Shown: positions 15,548-24,702, counted from the first letter of the stretch. The stretch is 64,000 bases of DNA from JBDIAG01 sp963835085 (GCA_963835085.1 CAWIED010000002.1:372001-436000); one strand, 5' to 3'. A program made the numbers and translations. Notes: generated by a model from the sequence alone, not told the origin.

Positions 15548-17710
15548 ATGTCCGTACAACTCGCAGCATTGCAAAGTCAGATCGCAGACTTAGGCCTTGG
15601 CTGGCGGGCCGGGGTCACGTCCAATTCTGAGCACTCCGAACTGTTGGCCCGGGCGCGAACCGGGTACGTCCCGGGCCCGGATGACCCATCGCTGGAGGAG
15701 GCCGAGCAGATCGCGACCAGAGCTGCGGCCACAGCGCGAGTAGCCAGTGGTTCGGCCGCTCTGGCAACGGCTTTCGACTGGCGTTCGGTCGCTGGCCAGA
15801 ATTACGTAACGCCGATCGCTGACCAGGGCGGCTGCGGTTCCTGCGTCGCGTTCGGGGCGGTGGCCGCGATGGAGTCGCTGGTCCGGATCAGTCGGAAGTC
15901 GCCGAACGCACCAGTGGATCTGTCCGAGGCGCAGCTGTGGTTCTGCTGGGGTCCGAATCATGGTGCGGGGGCGTGCCCGGACGGCGGCTGGTGGCCCGAT
16001 GCCGCCTACGACGGGCTGAAGCAGGGAATCGTCGACGCTGCTGCCTTCCCGTACACCGCCGCTAACCAGGCATGTCGACTGCCGTCCGACTGGGGCAACC
16101 GGCTCACCAAGATCACGGGCTGGCACAAGCTCACGACGCAGGCGGCGATGAAGCAGTTCATCTCCACCGTGGGCCCGGTGACGGCCTGCTTCACCGTCTA
16201 TGAAGACTTCTATTACCACTACACCGGTGGCGTATACACCTACAACGCGAAGACCGCTGGCAACGTCGTCGGCGGACACTGCGTCTGCATCGTCGGCTAC
16301 GACGACGCCAAGCAGTGCTGGATTGCCAAGAACTCCTGGGGTGTCGGGTGGGGCGAGAGCGGCTACTTCCGGATGAGCTACGGCAGTTGCGGGTTGGACG
16401 CCCAGATGTGGGCCCCTGAAGGGATTGCCGGCGGTTTGGCGGGGGCGCGGATCGAGATGTTCGCCCGCGGGTCGGATCAGGCTCTGTGGCACCGCTGGCA
16501 GACCGCCCCCAACAATGGGTGGAGCGATTGGGCGTCGCTGGGTGGCTGGATCGATTCGCCCGTGATCGCCCGCAATCTCAATGGGTCGTTGGAGGCGTTC
16601 GTCATCGGCAGCGACCACGCGCTGTGGCACAACTGGCAGACCAGCGGAGGCTGGAGCGGTTGGACCTCGTTGGGTGGGTGGATCGATCAGCTTGCCGTCG
16701 GGCGCAATGCCGACGGCCGGCTCGAGGTGTTCGCCCGCGGGTCCGACCATGCGCTGTGGCACAACTGGCAGGTCGCCCCTGGCGGTGGGTGGAGTGGCTG
16801 GGCCTCCCTCGGCGGTGGCGTGGACAGCTGCGTCGTCTCTCAGAACGCCGACGGCCGGCTCGAAGTCTTCGTCATCGGCAACGACCACGCGCTGTGGCAT
16901 AACTGGCAGGTCGCCCCGAACGGTGGATGGAGCGGGTGGGCCTCCCTCGGTGGCTGGATCGACCAACTTGCGCTCGGGCAGAACGCGGACGGCCGGATGG
17001 AGGTCTTCGCCCGCGGTTCCGACCACGCGCTCTGGCACCTATGGCAGGTGGCGCCGAACAGCGGGTGGAGCAGTTGGCAGTCGCTGGGTGGCGGAGTTGC
17101 CAGCCCGGTGGTGAGCCGTAACGCCGACGGCCGGATGGAAGTCTTCGTGATCGGCAACGACCACGCGCTGTGGCACAAGTGGCAGACCGCGCCGAACAGC
17201 GGCTGGAGCGACTGGGCGTCCTTGGGCGGCTGGATCGATGAGCTGGCCGTGGCGGCGAACGCGGACGGCCGGATGGAGGTCTTCGCCCGCGGTTCCGACC
17301 ATGCGGCCTGGCACATCTGGCAGACAGCTCCTAACAACGGTTGGAGCGGTTGGGCGTCACTCGGCGGCTGGATCGACCGGCTCAGTGTCGGCGTGAACGC
17401 ACCGGCCGGCAGCGCTCTGTCCGACGATGCTGCGCAGCAGGTGCCGGCCCAGATGCCGGAACTGGCGATGGCAGAAGCCAGTTCGTTCGACACTGCGATG
17501 GCCGCGCCGGGGATGGCAGATCGGGATCTGGCGTTCGCTCCGACGGACGGGTCGGGGGTCTCGTCCACGCAGATGCCGTCGCCGGATCATCCGGTTCCGG
17601 TGTCGACTCAGCCGGAGGCCGACGGTACCGAGATCCCGATGCCACGAACCGCGGCAGCGCTGGTTGCGGTGGTGGATGCCGGGCACGACGGCGTCGCCCC
17701 GGCGCTCTGA
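15548..17710 (+). CDS. Papain-like cysteine protease fused to a seven-bladed PLL-type lectin propeller
   Basis: 720 residues from ATG 15548, preceded by GGGGGAGGA. Residues 1-75 look like a pro-region; 75-290 are a C1A papain domain: Q93 and C99 in DQGGCGSCVAFG, H244 in VGGHCVCIVGYDD, N262 in AKNSWGVGWGESGYF. Residues 300-640 hold seven repeats of about 48 residues (for example FARGSDHALWHNWQ, GWSGWASLGG), matching PLL/fucose-lectin-type propellers. The last 80 residues are Ala/Pro-rich. All catalytic residues are present. There is no visible signal peptide, so export, if any, needs another route. The propeller would target the protease to sugars. Confidence 0.88.
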   Translation: MSVQLAALQSQIADLGLGWRAGVTSNSEHSELLARARTGYVPGPDDPSLEEAEQIATRAAATARVASGSAALATAFDWRSVAGQNYVTPIADQGGCGSCVAFGAVAAMESLVRISRKSPNAPVDLSEAQLWFCWGPNHGAGACPDGGWWPDAAYDGLKQGIVDAAAFPYTAANQACRLPSDWGNRLTKITGWHKLTTQAAMKQFISTVGPVTACFTVYEDFYYHYTGGVYTYNAKTAGNVVGGHCVCIVGYDDAKQCWIAKNSWGVGWGESGYFRMSYGSCGLDAQMWAPEGIAGGLAGARIEMFARGSDQALWHRWQTAPNNGWSDWASLGGWIDSPVIARNLNGSLEAFVIGSDHALWHNWQTSGGWSGWTSLGGWIDQLAVGRNADGRLEVFARGSDHALWHNWQVAPGGGWSGWASLGGGVDSCVVSQNADGRLEVFVIGNDHALWHNWQVAPNGGWSGWASLGGWIDQLALGQNADGRMEVFARGSDHALWHLWQVAPNSGWSSWQSLGGGVASPVVSRNADGRMEVFVIGNDHALWHKWQTAPNSGWSDWASLGGWIDELAVAANADGRMEVFARGSDHAAWHIWQTAPNNGWSGWASLGGWIDRLSVGVNAPAGSALSDDAAQQVPAQMPELAMAEASSFDTAMAAPGMADRDLAFAPTDGSGVSSTQMPSPDHPVPVSTQPEADGTEIPMPRTAAALVAVVDAGHDGVAPAL

Positions 17711-17796
17711 GACCCCGGAATCGTAGGACTCTGCCTCGCAAGTCGGGTTGATTGCCCTCTAGCGGGTGCAGTCCAAAGTTGGACGAAATCACGGCC

Positions 17797-17838
17797 GACT
17801 ACATCTGGCGCGACGACGCAAGCGCGCCGGATGTAGTC
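17797..17838. repeat. Long near-perfect inverted repeat (42 bp)
   Basis: GACTACATC-t-GGCGCG (17797-17812) pairs with CGCGCC-g-GATGTAGTC (17823-17838), 15 of 16 positions complementary with a 10-nt loop. It lies 87 bp after the protease gene and has no following T-run. It may be a terminator, or a recombination/operator site. The rest of 17,711-18,034 shows no gene I can support. Confidence 0.6.
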
Positions 17839-18034
17839 GCACCGTCTTGGCGCCAGAGCCGGACGTGCTCATCGCGGATGCCCGGGAAAGACTGCTCGAT
17901 CTGGGATTCATCCGAGCGATGCTGTGGGTCCTCGCAGCAACGACCGCCACCACGTCGCTTGCGAAATGGGCACAACGAACCTTCCCCACGTAGGAACTTA
18001 GCGGCGCACCATGGAACACCTACGTGAGGAGCGA

Positions 18035-18347
18035 ATGGTGACCACTCAGACCGATGGCGGTACCTGGCCGACGCTACCCCTGCAGCACTGGCAGGACACG
18101 CGTGACACCGTACAGCTCTGGACTCAGATCGTCGGCAGGGTAAGACTGGCGCTCACGCCGCGGGCGAATCATTGGTGGAATGTCCCGCTCTACGTCAACT
18201 CGGTCGGGCTCACAACGTCGCTTATGCCCTGGCGGGGCGGCGGCGTTGAGATCATCTTCGACTTTACTGCGCACGCTCTGATCATCCAGACGAGCAACGG
18301 AGACCAACGCCGGCTCGCGCTGCAGCCTCGCAGTGTCGCCGACTTAT
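18035..18347 (+). pseudogene. DUF5996 protein, 5' fragment (cut by IS1380-type element)
   Basis: The frame from ATG 18035 (GAGGAG just before) encodes the DUF5996 N-terminus: WPTLPLQHWQDTRDTVQLW, RVRLALTPRANHWWNVPLYV, EIIFDFTAHALIIQTSNG, then LQPRSVAD. It is interrupted right after CTTAT (18343-18347), where the insertion sequence starts. The rest resumes after the second CTTAT at 20046. Joining the two reads ...SVADLYAEFRSHLDELEIE without any other change, so the insertion is recent. The function of DUF5996 is unknown. Confidence 0.88.
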
Positions 18348-20045
18348 CCTCGATCCACCGATCGGGTTTGGTGTGTTGAGTGTGCCGTAACAGCGAAGAT
18401 GCCCTCTGGGCTGGGAGTTTGGGACTTGCGAGGTTCCAAAGGACTCATCCAAGGAGGGCATCTTCAAGATGCGACTCTCTCATACTCTGGCTCGGACGTC
18501 GGTGGCGTTCGATGAGCCGAATCTCGTGTCGTCGGCCGGACTGGTTCCAGTGCTGGCGTTGGCGGATGCTGCTGGGCTGCGGGAGCTGGCTGATGAGCAT
18601 CTCTCGGTTCCCACGGACAAGGGTGCGAACGCCGGGTTGAAGGTCGCTTCGCTGGTCGGCGGGATGGTCGCGGGCGCGGACTCGATTGATGACATGGCCG
18701 TGGTGCGGCACGGTGGGATGGGCCGGGTCTTTGCCCGGGTTTATGCGCCCTCGACGCTGGGGTCGTTCCTGCGGGCGTTCACGTTCGGTCATGTCCGTCA
18801 GCTCGATGCGATCGCCTCTCGGTTCCTGATCGCGTTGGCCGGGCTCACCGGCCTGCTGGGTATCGGGACTCCCCGGGTCGGGGACGACGACGAGGCGGGG
18901 TACGCGTTGCTGGATGTCGATGACACGATCATCGAGGTCCACGGCCACGCCAAGCAGGGCGCCGGGTTCGGCTACTCCAAGGTGCGGGGGCTCAACGCGC
19001 TACTGGCCACGCTCACGACCGCGACGGCGGCACCGGTGATCGTGGCTCAACGGCTCCGCAAAGGTGCGTGTGGGTCGCCGCGTGGCGCCAAGCGGCTGGT
19101 CGCCGACGCGGTCAGGACCAGCCGACGACTACTCGGCACAGCTCGACTGGTGCTGGTGCGGATGGACTCCGCGTTCTACGGCCGCGGGCCCGTGCACGCA
19201 GCCCTGGCCGGTGGCGCCGCGGTCTCGGTCACCGCACGGATGACCACCACGATCAAGAAGGCGATCACCACCATCGACCAGGACGCATGGACGCCGATCG
19301 AGTACACCGACGCCATCTTCGAGGAGGAGACACAGACGTGGATCTCCCGTGCCGACGTCGCCGAGATCGACTTCACGGCCTTCGCCTCGGCCAGGAAGTC
19401 CGAGCAGGTTCCCGGCCGGCTGGTCGTGCGCCGGATCCCCGACGTCCACGCCAAGACCAAGCGCGCCGCCGGGCAAGACACCCTGTTCGACCTGTGGCGG
19501 TTCCACGCCTTCTTCACCACCGCCGACCCCGCGATCCTCGACACCGTGGCAGCGGACAAGACCCACCGCCACCACGCCGTCATCGAGCAGGTCCACGCCG
19601 ACCTGAAGAACTCCGCCCTGGCACACCTGCCCTCCGGGGTGTTCACCGCCAACGCCGCCTGGCTGGTGCTCGCCGTCATCGCGTTCAACCTCACCCGAGC
19701 GGCAGGCACCCTCGCCGCACCCGACCTGGCACGAGCGAGCACCGCGACCATCCGCCGCACACTGATCACCGTGCCCGCACGAATAGCGTCCTCCGCCCGC
19801 CGGATCACCCTGCACCTACCCACGTCCTGGCCCTGGCAGACCCCCTGGACCGCGCTGTTCGACCGGGTCAACGACCCGCCTCCCATGCTCCCGGCCTGAC
19901 CACCCAGCAGGGACCCCCTGCGCGACCCGAAGACCACGTGGAACACCCCGGACAGCAAGGTCCGACGAATACGCACGCCCTCGACCACTCACGCCCAGCC
20001 AAACGGAATCACCCGCTCAACACCATGCCCATCGGTGGATCGAGG
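18348..20045 (+). mobile_element. IS1380-family insertion sequence, complete (1,698 bp)
   Basis: Both ends begin, reading inward, with CCTCGATCCACCGAT (15 bp perfect), followed by a less exact stretch (GGGTTTGGTGTGTTGAG versus GGGCATGGTGTTGAG). The element is bracketed by the direct duplication CTTAT (18343-18347 and 20046-20050). One transposase gene fills it. Intact ends, an open transposase and a matching target duplication indicate a recent and possibly still active insertion. Confidence 0.93.
18469..19899 (+). CDS. IS1380 family transposase
   Basis: 476 residues from ATG 18469, with AAGGAGGG before it. DDE-type transposase: the first Asp in ALLDVDDTIIEVHGHAKQG, the second in VLVRMDSAFYGRG, and the Glu in HHAVIEQVHADLKNSALAHL, the IS1380/IS4-like C-terminal signature. 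It cuts and rejoins the element's own inverted repeats. The frame is full length and undamaged. The last 150 bp of the element after its stop are non-coding and run to the right inverted repeat. Confidence 0.94.
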   Translation: MRLSHTLARTSVAFDEPNLVSSAGLVPVLALADAAGLRELADEHLSVPTDKGANAGLKVASLVGGMVAGADSIDDMAVVRHGGMGRVFARVYAPSTLGSFLRAFTFGHVRQLDAIASRFLIALAGLTGLLGIGTPRVGDDDEAGYALLDVDDTIIEVHGHAKQGAGFGYSKVRGLNALLATLTTATAAPVIVAQRLRKGACGSPRGAKRLVADAVRTSRRLLGTARLVLVRMDSAFYGRGPVHAALAGGAAVSVTARMTTTIKKAITTIDQDAWTPIEYTDAIFEEETQTWISRADVAEIDFTAFASARKSEQVPGRLVVRRIPDVHAKTKRAAGQDTLFDLWRFHAFFTTADPAILDTVAADKTHRHHAVIEQVHADLKNSALAHLPSGVFTANAAWLVLAVIAFNLTRAAGTLAAPDLARASTATIRRTLITVPARIASSARRITLHLPTSWPWQTPWTALFDRVNDPPPMLPA

Positions 20046-20637
20046 CTTATACGCGGAATTCCGGTCGCACCTCGACGAGCTCGAAATCGAGGTGCCCATC
20101 AAACCGCACCCGGTCGAACTGGTCGAGGCCATCCCCTTCCCGGATGACACTGTTCACGCGAGTTACGACGCTGACGCGATGCACGACTTCTGGATCTCGC
20201 TGGTCGATGCTGATCGAGTGCTCAGCCGATTCCGGTCGCAGTTCCGCGGAAAGGCGAGCCCGGTGCACTTCTTCTGGGGCGCATTCGATCTTGCCGTCAC
20301 CCGATTTTCCGGACGCCCGGCAACGCCGCATCCCGGCGGCATTCCCAACTGTCCCGACTGGGTGATGCGGGAGGCCTACAGCGATGAGGTTTCCAGCTGC
20401 GGGTACTGGCCAGGAGGTGCCGACGAAGGTCTCTTCTACTCCTACTCCTACCCAGAACCTGCTTCGTTTCGGAACTACCCGCTCGGGGTAGACGGCGCAA
20501 GCTACGACGAAGCGTTCGGGGAATTCGTGTTGCCGTACGCCCGCGTGCGGGCCGCCGCGAAACCGGATGAATACCTCCTGCAATTCCTCGACGCGACGTA
20601 CCTGGCGGCCGCGTCGTCGGCGCAGTGGCCGATGTAG
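20046..20637 (+). pseudogene. DUF5996 protein, 3' fragment
   Basis: Continuation of the gene split by the insertion sequence. Starting in the duplicated CTTAT, the frame reads LYAEFRSHLDELEIEVPIKP and proceeds through the DUF5996 core (SPVHFFWGAFDLAVTRFSGR, then SSCGYWPGGADEGLFYSYSY) to a stop at 20635-20637. No internal damage is seen. A Met inside the element's right end (20035) is in frame, so a truncated protein could in principle be made, but it would lack the N-terminal third. Confidence 0.88.
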
Positions 20638-20753
20638 TCGCTGGGCAGCACACCGGCACCCACGGCACCGACAAGACCCGAGTGACCAGGTTTTCCCGTC
20701 GACGGTCACCTCTGCTGTGCACGAATCATACAAATCTGGGCCGTCCGCAGGAC

Positions 20754-21746
20754 CTAATCGTGAAGCGGTAAGGATGAGTGTGAATCGCTTCTCGGGCGCG
20801 GGATCCCACGTCGTAGATCGCTTGGATTCATGGCGTATGCCGCCTTGAACGCGCGGTTGAACCCGCTGATGTCTCCGAAGCCACAGCCGTGCGCGATCGC
20901 GGCGATGCTGGCTCGGTTCAGGCGTGGGTCGAGCAGGTCGGCTCGTGCATGCTCCAGTCGCAGGCCGCGCACGTAGAGGGCGACGGTCTCGTGTTCGCCC
21001 TCAAACAGCTTGTGCAGGTATCGCGTCGAGATGTTCGCTGCCACCGCGATCTCATCGGGCTTCAGGGTCGGATCGCGATAATGCGTCTCGATATACGCCT
21101 TGATCCGGTCCAGCGTGCTGCGCTGCCAGGCGTCGGCATACTCCGTGTTGGCGGGTGTGGCGAACAGTGAGATCGCCAGGTCGCTTGCCTGCGCCAGTAC
21201 TCGCTCCGACTGGGCGTCGTCGATCTCGGACGCATGCCGAGTCAGATCCAGGACGAACCGCGCCACCACCCCGCAGAGTCCCTCCTGCCCGGAGAGTCGT
21301 CGCGCGCTCAGGACGCGCCGTTCCGAATCGGCGAGCCTGACCGCCTCGCTCGGGATCGACAGGACGGCGACCGCCCAAGGTTGGGTGAATGTCCAGGTAA
21401 ACGGTCGCGAGTTCTCGTAGACGACCAGATCACCCGGTACGAGTTCCGCGATCCGGTCGTCCTGCTGAAGTGAGACGACACCTTTCGTCAAGACCGCGAT
21501 CTGGAAGTACATGGCATCTGCTTGGCGGATGTGACGGGGCGTACGCCGGTGTACGTGAGGCGTCGCCTCCAGCTCAGCGAACAAGAGCCGCCCGCGCCGG
21601 GTTCCGCTCAGGCTGGCGGCTGGATCTGCATGATCGGCCCACCCCTGGAGCTGGACGGGTGCGAAGGTGTCGGCGAGTACGTCGTGCCAGAAACCTTCGC
21701 GGTCAGCAGGTTTGACCGCGTCCGTGCTGACAACGGCGTCTGCCAT
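20754..21746 (-). CDS. AraC family transcriptional regulator
   Basis: 330 residues. N-terminal AraC-binding-like cupin region (residues about 30-190; YFQIAVLTKGVVSLQQDDR, LVPGDLVVYENSRPF), C-terminal double helix-turn-helix (KPDEIAVAANISTRYLHKLF, then SIAAIAHGCGFGDISGFNRA). This NimR/FeaR-like subtype responds to small organic effectors. It is divergent from an alpha/beta hydrolase 193 bp away, which is its most likely target. The ATG at 21746 follows GAGGAGCAAGGG. Confidence 0.9.
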   Translation of the reverse strand: MADAVVSTDAVKPADREGFWHDVLADTFAPVQLQGWADHADPAASLSGTRRGRLLFAELEATPHVHRRTPRHIRQADAMYFQIAVLTKGVVSLQQDDRIAELVPGDLVVYENSRPFTWTFTQPWAVAVLSIPSEAVRLADSERRVLSARRLSGQEGLCGVVARFVLDLTRHASEIDDAQSERVLAQASDLAISLFATPANTEYADAWQRSTLDRIKAYIETHYRDPTLKPDEIAVAANISTRYLHKLFEGEHETVALYVRGLRLEHARADLLDPRLNRASIAAIAHGCGFGDISGFNRAFKAAYAMNPSDLRRGIPRPRSDSHSSLPLHD

Positions 21747-21938
21747 CCCTTGCTCCTCGCACAGCCGGAGAACCAGTAGAGCACTGGCCGTCGAAGCGCG
21801 TCAATCATCTCGAAGCGGACGTGCACTCACGTCCGCACGATGTGCGCAGGGGTCCACGCCTTCCCGCCACGGCACGCGGACGCTGGAGCTGAAGGGCTTG
21901 TCAGTGCGCGGACGTCGCACTCCCAACAGGAGGTCACC

Positions 21939-22628
21939 ATGAGCAGTCCTACGGTCGTGCTGGTACACGGTGGATTCGTCGACGGATCGGGGTGGCGAGG
22001 CGTGTACGACGCGCTGTCCGCCCAGAGCTATAGGACGATCGTCGTCCAGAACCCGACCCTCTCGCTGACGGGTGATGTCGCGGCCACCCGCTGGGTGCTC
22101 GACAGTCTCGAACCTCCTGTCGTCCTGGTGGGTCACTCGTACGGCGGCGCTGTCATCAGTGAAGCTGGAACCCACCCCGCGGTTGCGGCACTGGTCTACA
22201 TCACTGCATTCGCGCCGGATGCCGGGGAGTCGGTCAACACCCTGATCGCCGACCCTGCGCCCGGAGCTCCGGTCCCGCCGATCCTGCCGCCGCGAGAAGG
22301 ATTTCTGCTGCTCGACGAGTCGAAGTTCCACGGATCCTTCGCTGCCGATCTCACCCCGGCAGAGGGGCAATTCCTCGCCGCCGCGCAAGTGCCCTGGGGC
22401 CTCGACGCCCTCGCCGGCGCGATCACCGAGCCGGCGTGGCGATCCAAGCCAAGCTGGTATCTCGTCGCGGCCGATGACCGGATGATCCCGCCGCCTGCCC
22501 AACGCGCGATGGCAGAACGCATGGGCGCCACGACCAGCGAAGCACCGGGCAGCCACGCGATCTACGTCTCGAGTCCGGATGTCGTCGCCGACGTCATCCG
22601 CCTCGCCGCCAAAGCAGTCACGGACTGA
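21939..22628 (+). CDS. Alpha/beta-fold hydrolase
   Basis: 229 residues from ATG 21939, with AGGAGG at normal spacing. Oxyanion region VVLVHGGFVDGSGW, nucleophile Ser in VGHSYGGAV, Asp in VAADDRMIPP and His in PGSHAIYVS: a complete Ser-Asp-His triad. The short cap and the GSGWRGVYDAL pattern match the esterase-like group often found beside AraC regulators. Cytoplasmic, since no signal peptide is present. The substrate is unknown; an ester or a plant-type methyl-ester is typical for the group. Confidence 0.9.
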   Translation: MSSPTVVLVHGGFVDGSGWRGVYDALSAQSYRTIVVQNPTLSLTGDVAATRWVLDSLEPPVVLVGHSYGGAVISEAGTHPAVAALVYITAFAPDAGESVNTLIADPAPGAPVPPILPPREGFLLLDESKFHGSFAADLTPAEGQFLAAAQVPWGLDALAGAITEPAWRSKPSWYLVAADDRMIPPPAQRAMAERMGATTSEAPGSHAIYVSSPDVVADVIRLAAKAVTD

Positions 22629-22789
22629 ACCTTCGCGCACCCCGCGCAAGTTCGACGTCGCGCAACCCTGGGCCCGCGACACTTGCCGGCAGGAGCGGCG
22701 AAACGTGTGTGTCCGGCCTCGAACCCTCCCAGGTTCCGAACGTGAAGCACCGGTCGGGAATGTGCACGACGCGGTACGGGTGTTGGTCG

Positions 22790-23254
22790 ACCACTATGAG
22801 AGTGCTGCAGCGCATCCTGGACGCGATGGCGATGCTTCCCGTGGGAGTAGTCGCGACGACCGGTCCAGCCGTCGAACCGAAAGACCTGCGTGCGCCGGCG
22901 AACGTGGAATTGCATCGCTTCCTGCCACATTCGGAGGTGTTTTCCAGGATCTCGCTCGTGGTCGGTCACGGCGGGCACGCCACGACAATGCCCGCCTTCG
23001 CACACGATCTTCCTCTGGTCATCCTGCCGATGAACCCGGCCTTCGACCAACCTCTCATCGGCGACCGAATCCAGGAGAAGGGCGCTGGACTCGCTCTCCG
23101 CTCCTCTGCATCGACGACGGAGATCCGCACGGCTGTCCAGAACGTTCTCACCGACGAGAAGTACCGGAAAGAAGCGACACGTCTAGGAGTCGCGATTCGC
23201 GCGAGCGATGGAACCCGCACCGCGGCCAGCACACTCCAATCCATCATCCGCTGA
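22790..23254 (+). pseudogene. UDP-glycosyltransferase (MGT type), C-terminal remnant
   Basis: Only the C-terminal Rossmann half is left: LQRILDAMAMLPVGVVATTG, VELHRFLPHSEVFSRISLVV, then GHGGHATTMPAFAHDLPLVI (the sugar-nucleotide motif HGG) and MNPAFDQPLIGDR. Family members have about 400 residues and the N-terminal half is absent upstream in any frame, so this is a truncated gene. Related enzymes glycosylate macrolides or other natural products. It marks the left edge of the disturbed region. Confidence 0.7.
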
Positions 23255-23259
23255 CCTCG

Positions 23260-23291
23260 TCGTCGGAAGATCTGGTCGTCGGAAGATCTGG
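23260..23291. repeat. Tandem duplication of a 16-bp unit
   Basis: TCGTCGGAAGATCTGG is present twice head to tail immediately after the glycosyltransferase remnant stop. It lies in non-coding DNA and looks like a replication-slippage or rearrangement scar. Confidence 0.6.
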
Positions 23292-23363
23292 CAGTCGGCT
23301 ATCGGGTTGCAATGTTCGATGAAGGCGGGGCGAAGGGACCCTGCACTCATCGCCACAAACAAC

Positions 23364-23458
23364 GGCCCCTGCCCCGCATTGCGGCGGGAATGGGCCGTGT
23401 CGTTGCTGTCGCAACGAGTGTGCCCGGAAGGACTCGAGCCCCCTCACCTTCCGTAGGG
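23364..23458 (-). other. att remnant A: degenerate tRNA-Arg 3' end plus hairpin
   Basis: Minus strand. About 40 bp (23420-23458) resemble the 3' half of tRNA-Arg(ACG): CCTACGGA, a T-loop like GGCTCGAGTCC, then an acceptor-like CCGGGCAC. It has lost the anticodon-stem segment that the other copies keep. A strong hairpin follows (23364-23396, GGCCCATTCCCGCCGCA arm). It shares the linker around CTCGTTG-GACAGC with copies B, C and D. It is the most decayed of the four and probably the oldest junction. Confidence 0.55.
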
Positions 23459-23610
23459 TTGTGCCCACGGTAACGACACGTTGTTCGCTGAAATGTCACC
23501 AAGCTGGCCTCAGCTGGGCGAAGAACGTGACAGGTGGACGCGTGATCGCTCAAGGTGGAGGTGATTCTGTTGGGGAGCCACCTGGCCGTGCCCTGCTCAT
23601 GAGCTGGGCT

Positions 23611-23699
23611 TGTCCCATATTCGACACGATCGTTGCGCGAGATGTGAGTTTCGTGCTCAGCCGAGATAGCTGGCTCGCGATCGTGCCGAATATGGGACA
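23611..23699. repeat. Large inverted repeat 1 with GTGCTCAGCCGAG core
   Basis: The 22-bp arms (23611-23632 and 23678-23699, outer ends TGTCCCATATTCG) match at 21 of 22 positions; the 45-bp centre contains GTGCTCAGCCGAG (23653-23665). No coding frame. It looks like a member of a palindromic repeat family rather than a terminator. Confidence 0.65.
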
Positions 23700-23830
23700 C
23701 CGGCCGCAGGCAGGGCCCTTGCAAGATCAGCCTCGTCGGGCACAGCTGGGGAGGAGCCGGCCAAACCACCTGACGCGTCCGCACAATCAGGGCGGTCACC
23801 GATTGGTCGGTTGCTGCTCCCGGCGCTGGA

Positions 23831-23921
23831 TGTCCGGAATCCGGCTCACTTTGGTGCCGCAGCCCGCGGTCTTGTGCTCAGCCGAGCTTGACCGGCGGGC
23901 AGTGGTGCCGGATTCCGGACA
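23831..23921. repeat. Large inverted repeat 2 with GTGCTCAGCCGAG core
   Basis: Arms TGTCCGGAATCCGGC (23831-23845) and its exact complement (23907-23921), with a 61-bp centre holding the same 13-mer GTGCTCAGCCGAG (23874-23886) as the neighbouring repeat. The arm sequences differ while the core is fixed. No gene is supported between 23,922 and 24,265. Confidence 0.65.
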
Positions 23922-24265
23922 CCACCCGTGCTTGAGCGCTGCCTACTGAGGGATCGGCGGGCAGCCGCCCGGTCCAAGTGAGGGATCGATCGCCTCGCTG
24001 CTGGCAATCCAAAGGAGTGGCAGGAGGTGAAGGACGATGAGCAAGACGAGTGAGACGCCTTGCGGTATCACCGGCGCGTGCGGCTCGGGAAGTCGCTGAC
24101 CCAACTCCGCGGGGTGTGCGAGCTGGTCCCGATGATCAGGAGTTTCATCGATACGGGGATTGTTTGCGGTCGAGTAACTTTGCGAAGCTATCGCATAAGG
24201 AGCCTAACCTTCAATGTTCGAGATACCACCCAGCCTACCGCGCCAGCGGCGGCCGGGGCCGAAGG

Positions 24266-24702
24266 GTGTGTGAGATAAATACCAGTACGTTCATCCGTAA
24301 CGGCATCGACAACTGGAATATGCGCAACAAGGACGCCTTTCTGGCCGATTTCGAGAGTGACTGCGAAATAACCGGTCCGGGCGGGCTGATTCTCAGTGGC
24401 CGAGATGGTGCCGAACTGTTCTGGCATGCCTACCAGGATGCCTTCCCGGATAATCAGGTCACCGTGCTTGCCGTGTTGGCAGACGCAGACGCCGGCGTGG
24501 AAGAGGCGACGTTCGAGGGCACCCATACGGGTGTTCTACGTGGCAGCGACGGCAGTCAGATTCCGGCTAGCGGCGGCGCGTGAGGATCAACTATGCGATG
24601 GTCTATGGCCTCCGCAACGGGCGGATCGCGACACTTCATCAGTACTTCGATCAAGTCGAGTTCCTCACCCAGCTAGGCTTCAACCCGCACGCCGACACCT
24701 GA
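24266..24702 (+). pseudogene. SnoaL-like (nuclear transport factor 2 fold) protein, frameshifted
   Basis: From GTG 24266 the frame encodes a SnoaL-type cone: STFIRNGIDNWNMRNKDAFL, ITGPGGLILSGRDGAELFW, THTGVLRGSDGSQIPASG. At about 24573 one C is missing (GGCGGCGC for GGCCGGCGC); the next frame carries the missing end, RRVRINYAMVYGLRNGRIAT, LHQYFDQVEFLTQLGF, to a stop at 24702. Put together, the protein is complete at about 145 residues. The SnoaL fold serves ester cyclases and small-molecule hydrolases. One lesion only, so a sequence error is possible. Confidence 0.7.

Noticed and set aside
17766..17993. 75-codon frame after the protease gene
   Set aside because: It passes through the 42-bp inverted repeat and shows no family; only its second half looks mildly protein-like.
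19068..20147. Open frame of 359 codons inside the IS1380 transposase
   Set aside because: It is a shadow frame of the transposase, Arg/Pro/His-rich, with no domain.
24037..24099. 20-codon frame with AGGAGGTGAAGGACG before ATG (MSKTSETPCGITGACGSGSR)
   Set aside because: The ribosome site is good, but the peptide is very short, has no family and no processing genes nearby; a chance frame in repeat-rich DNA cannot be excluded.
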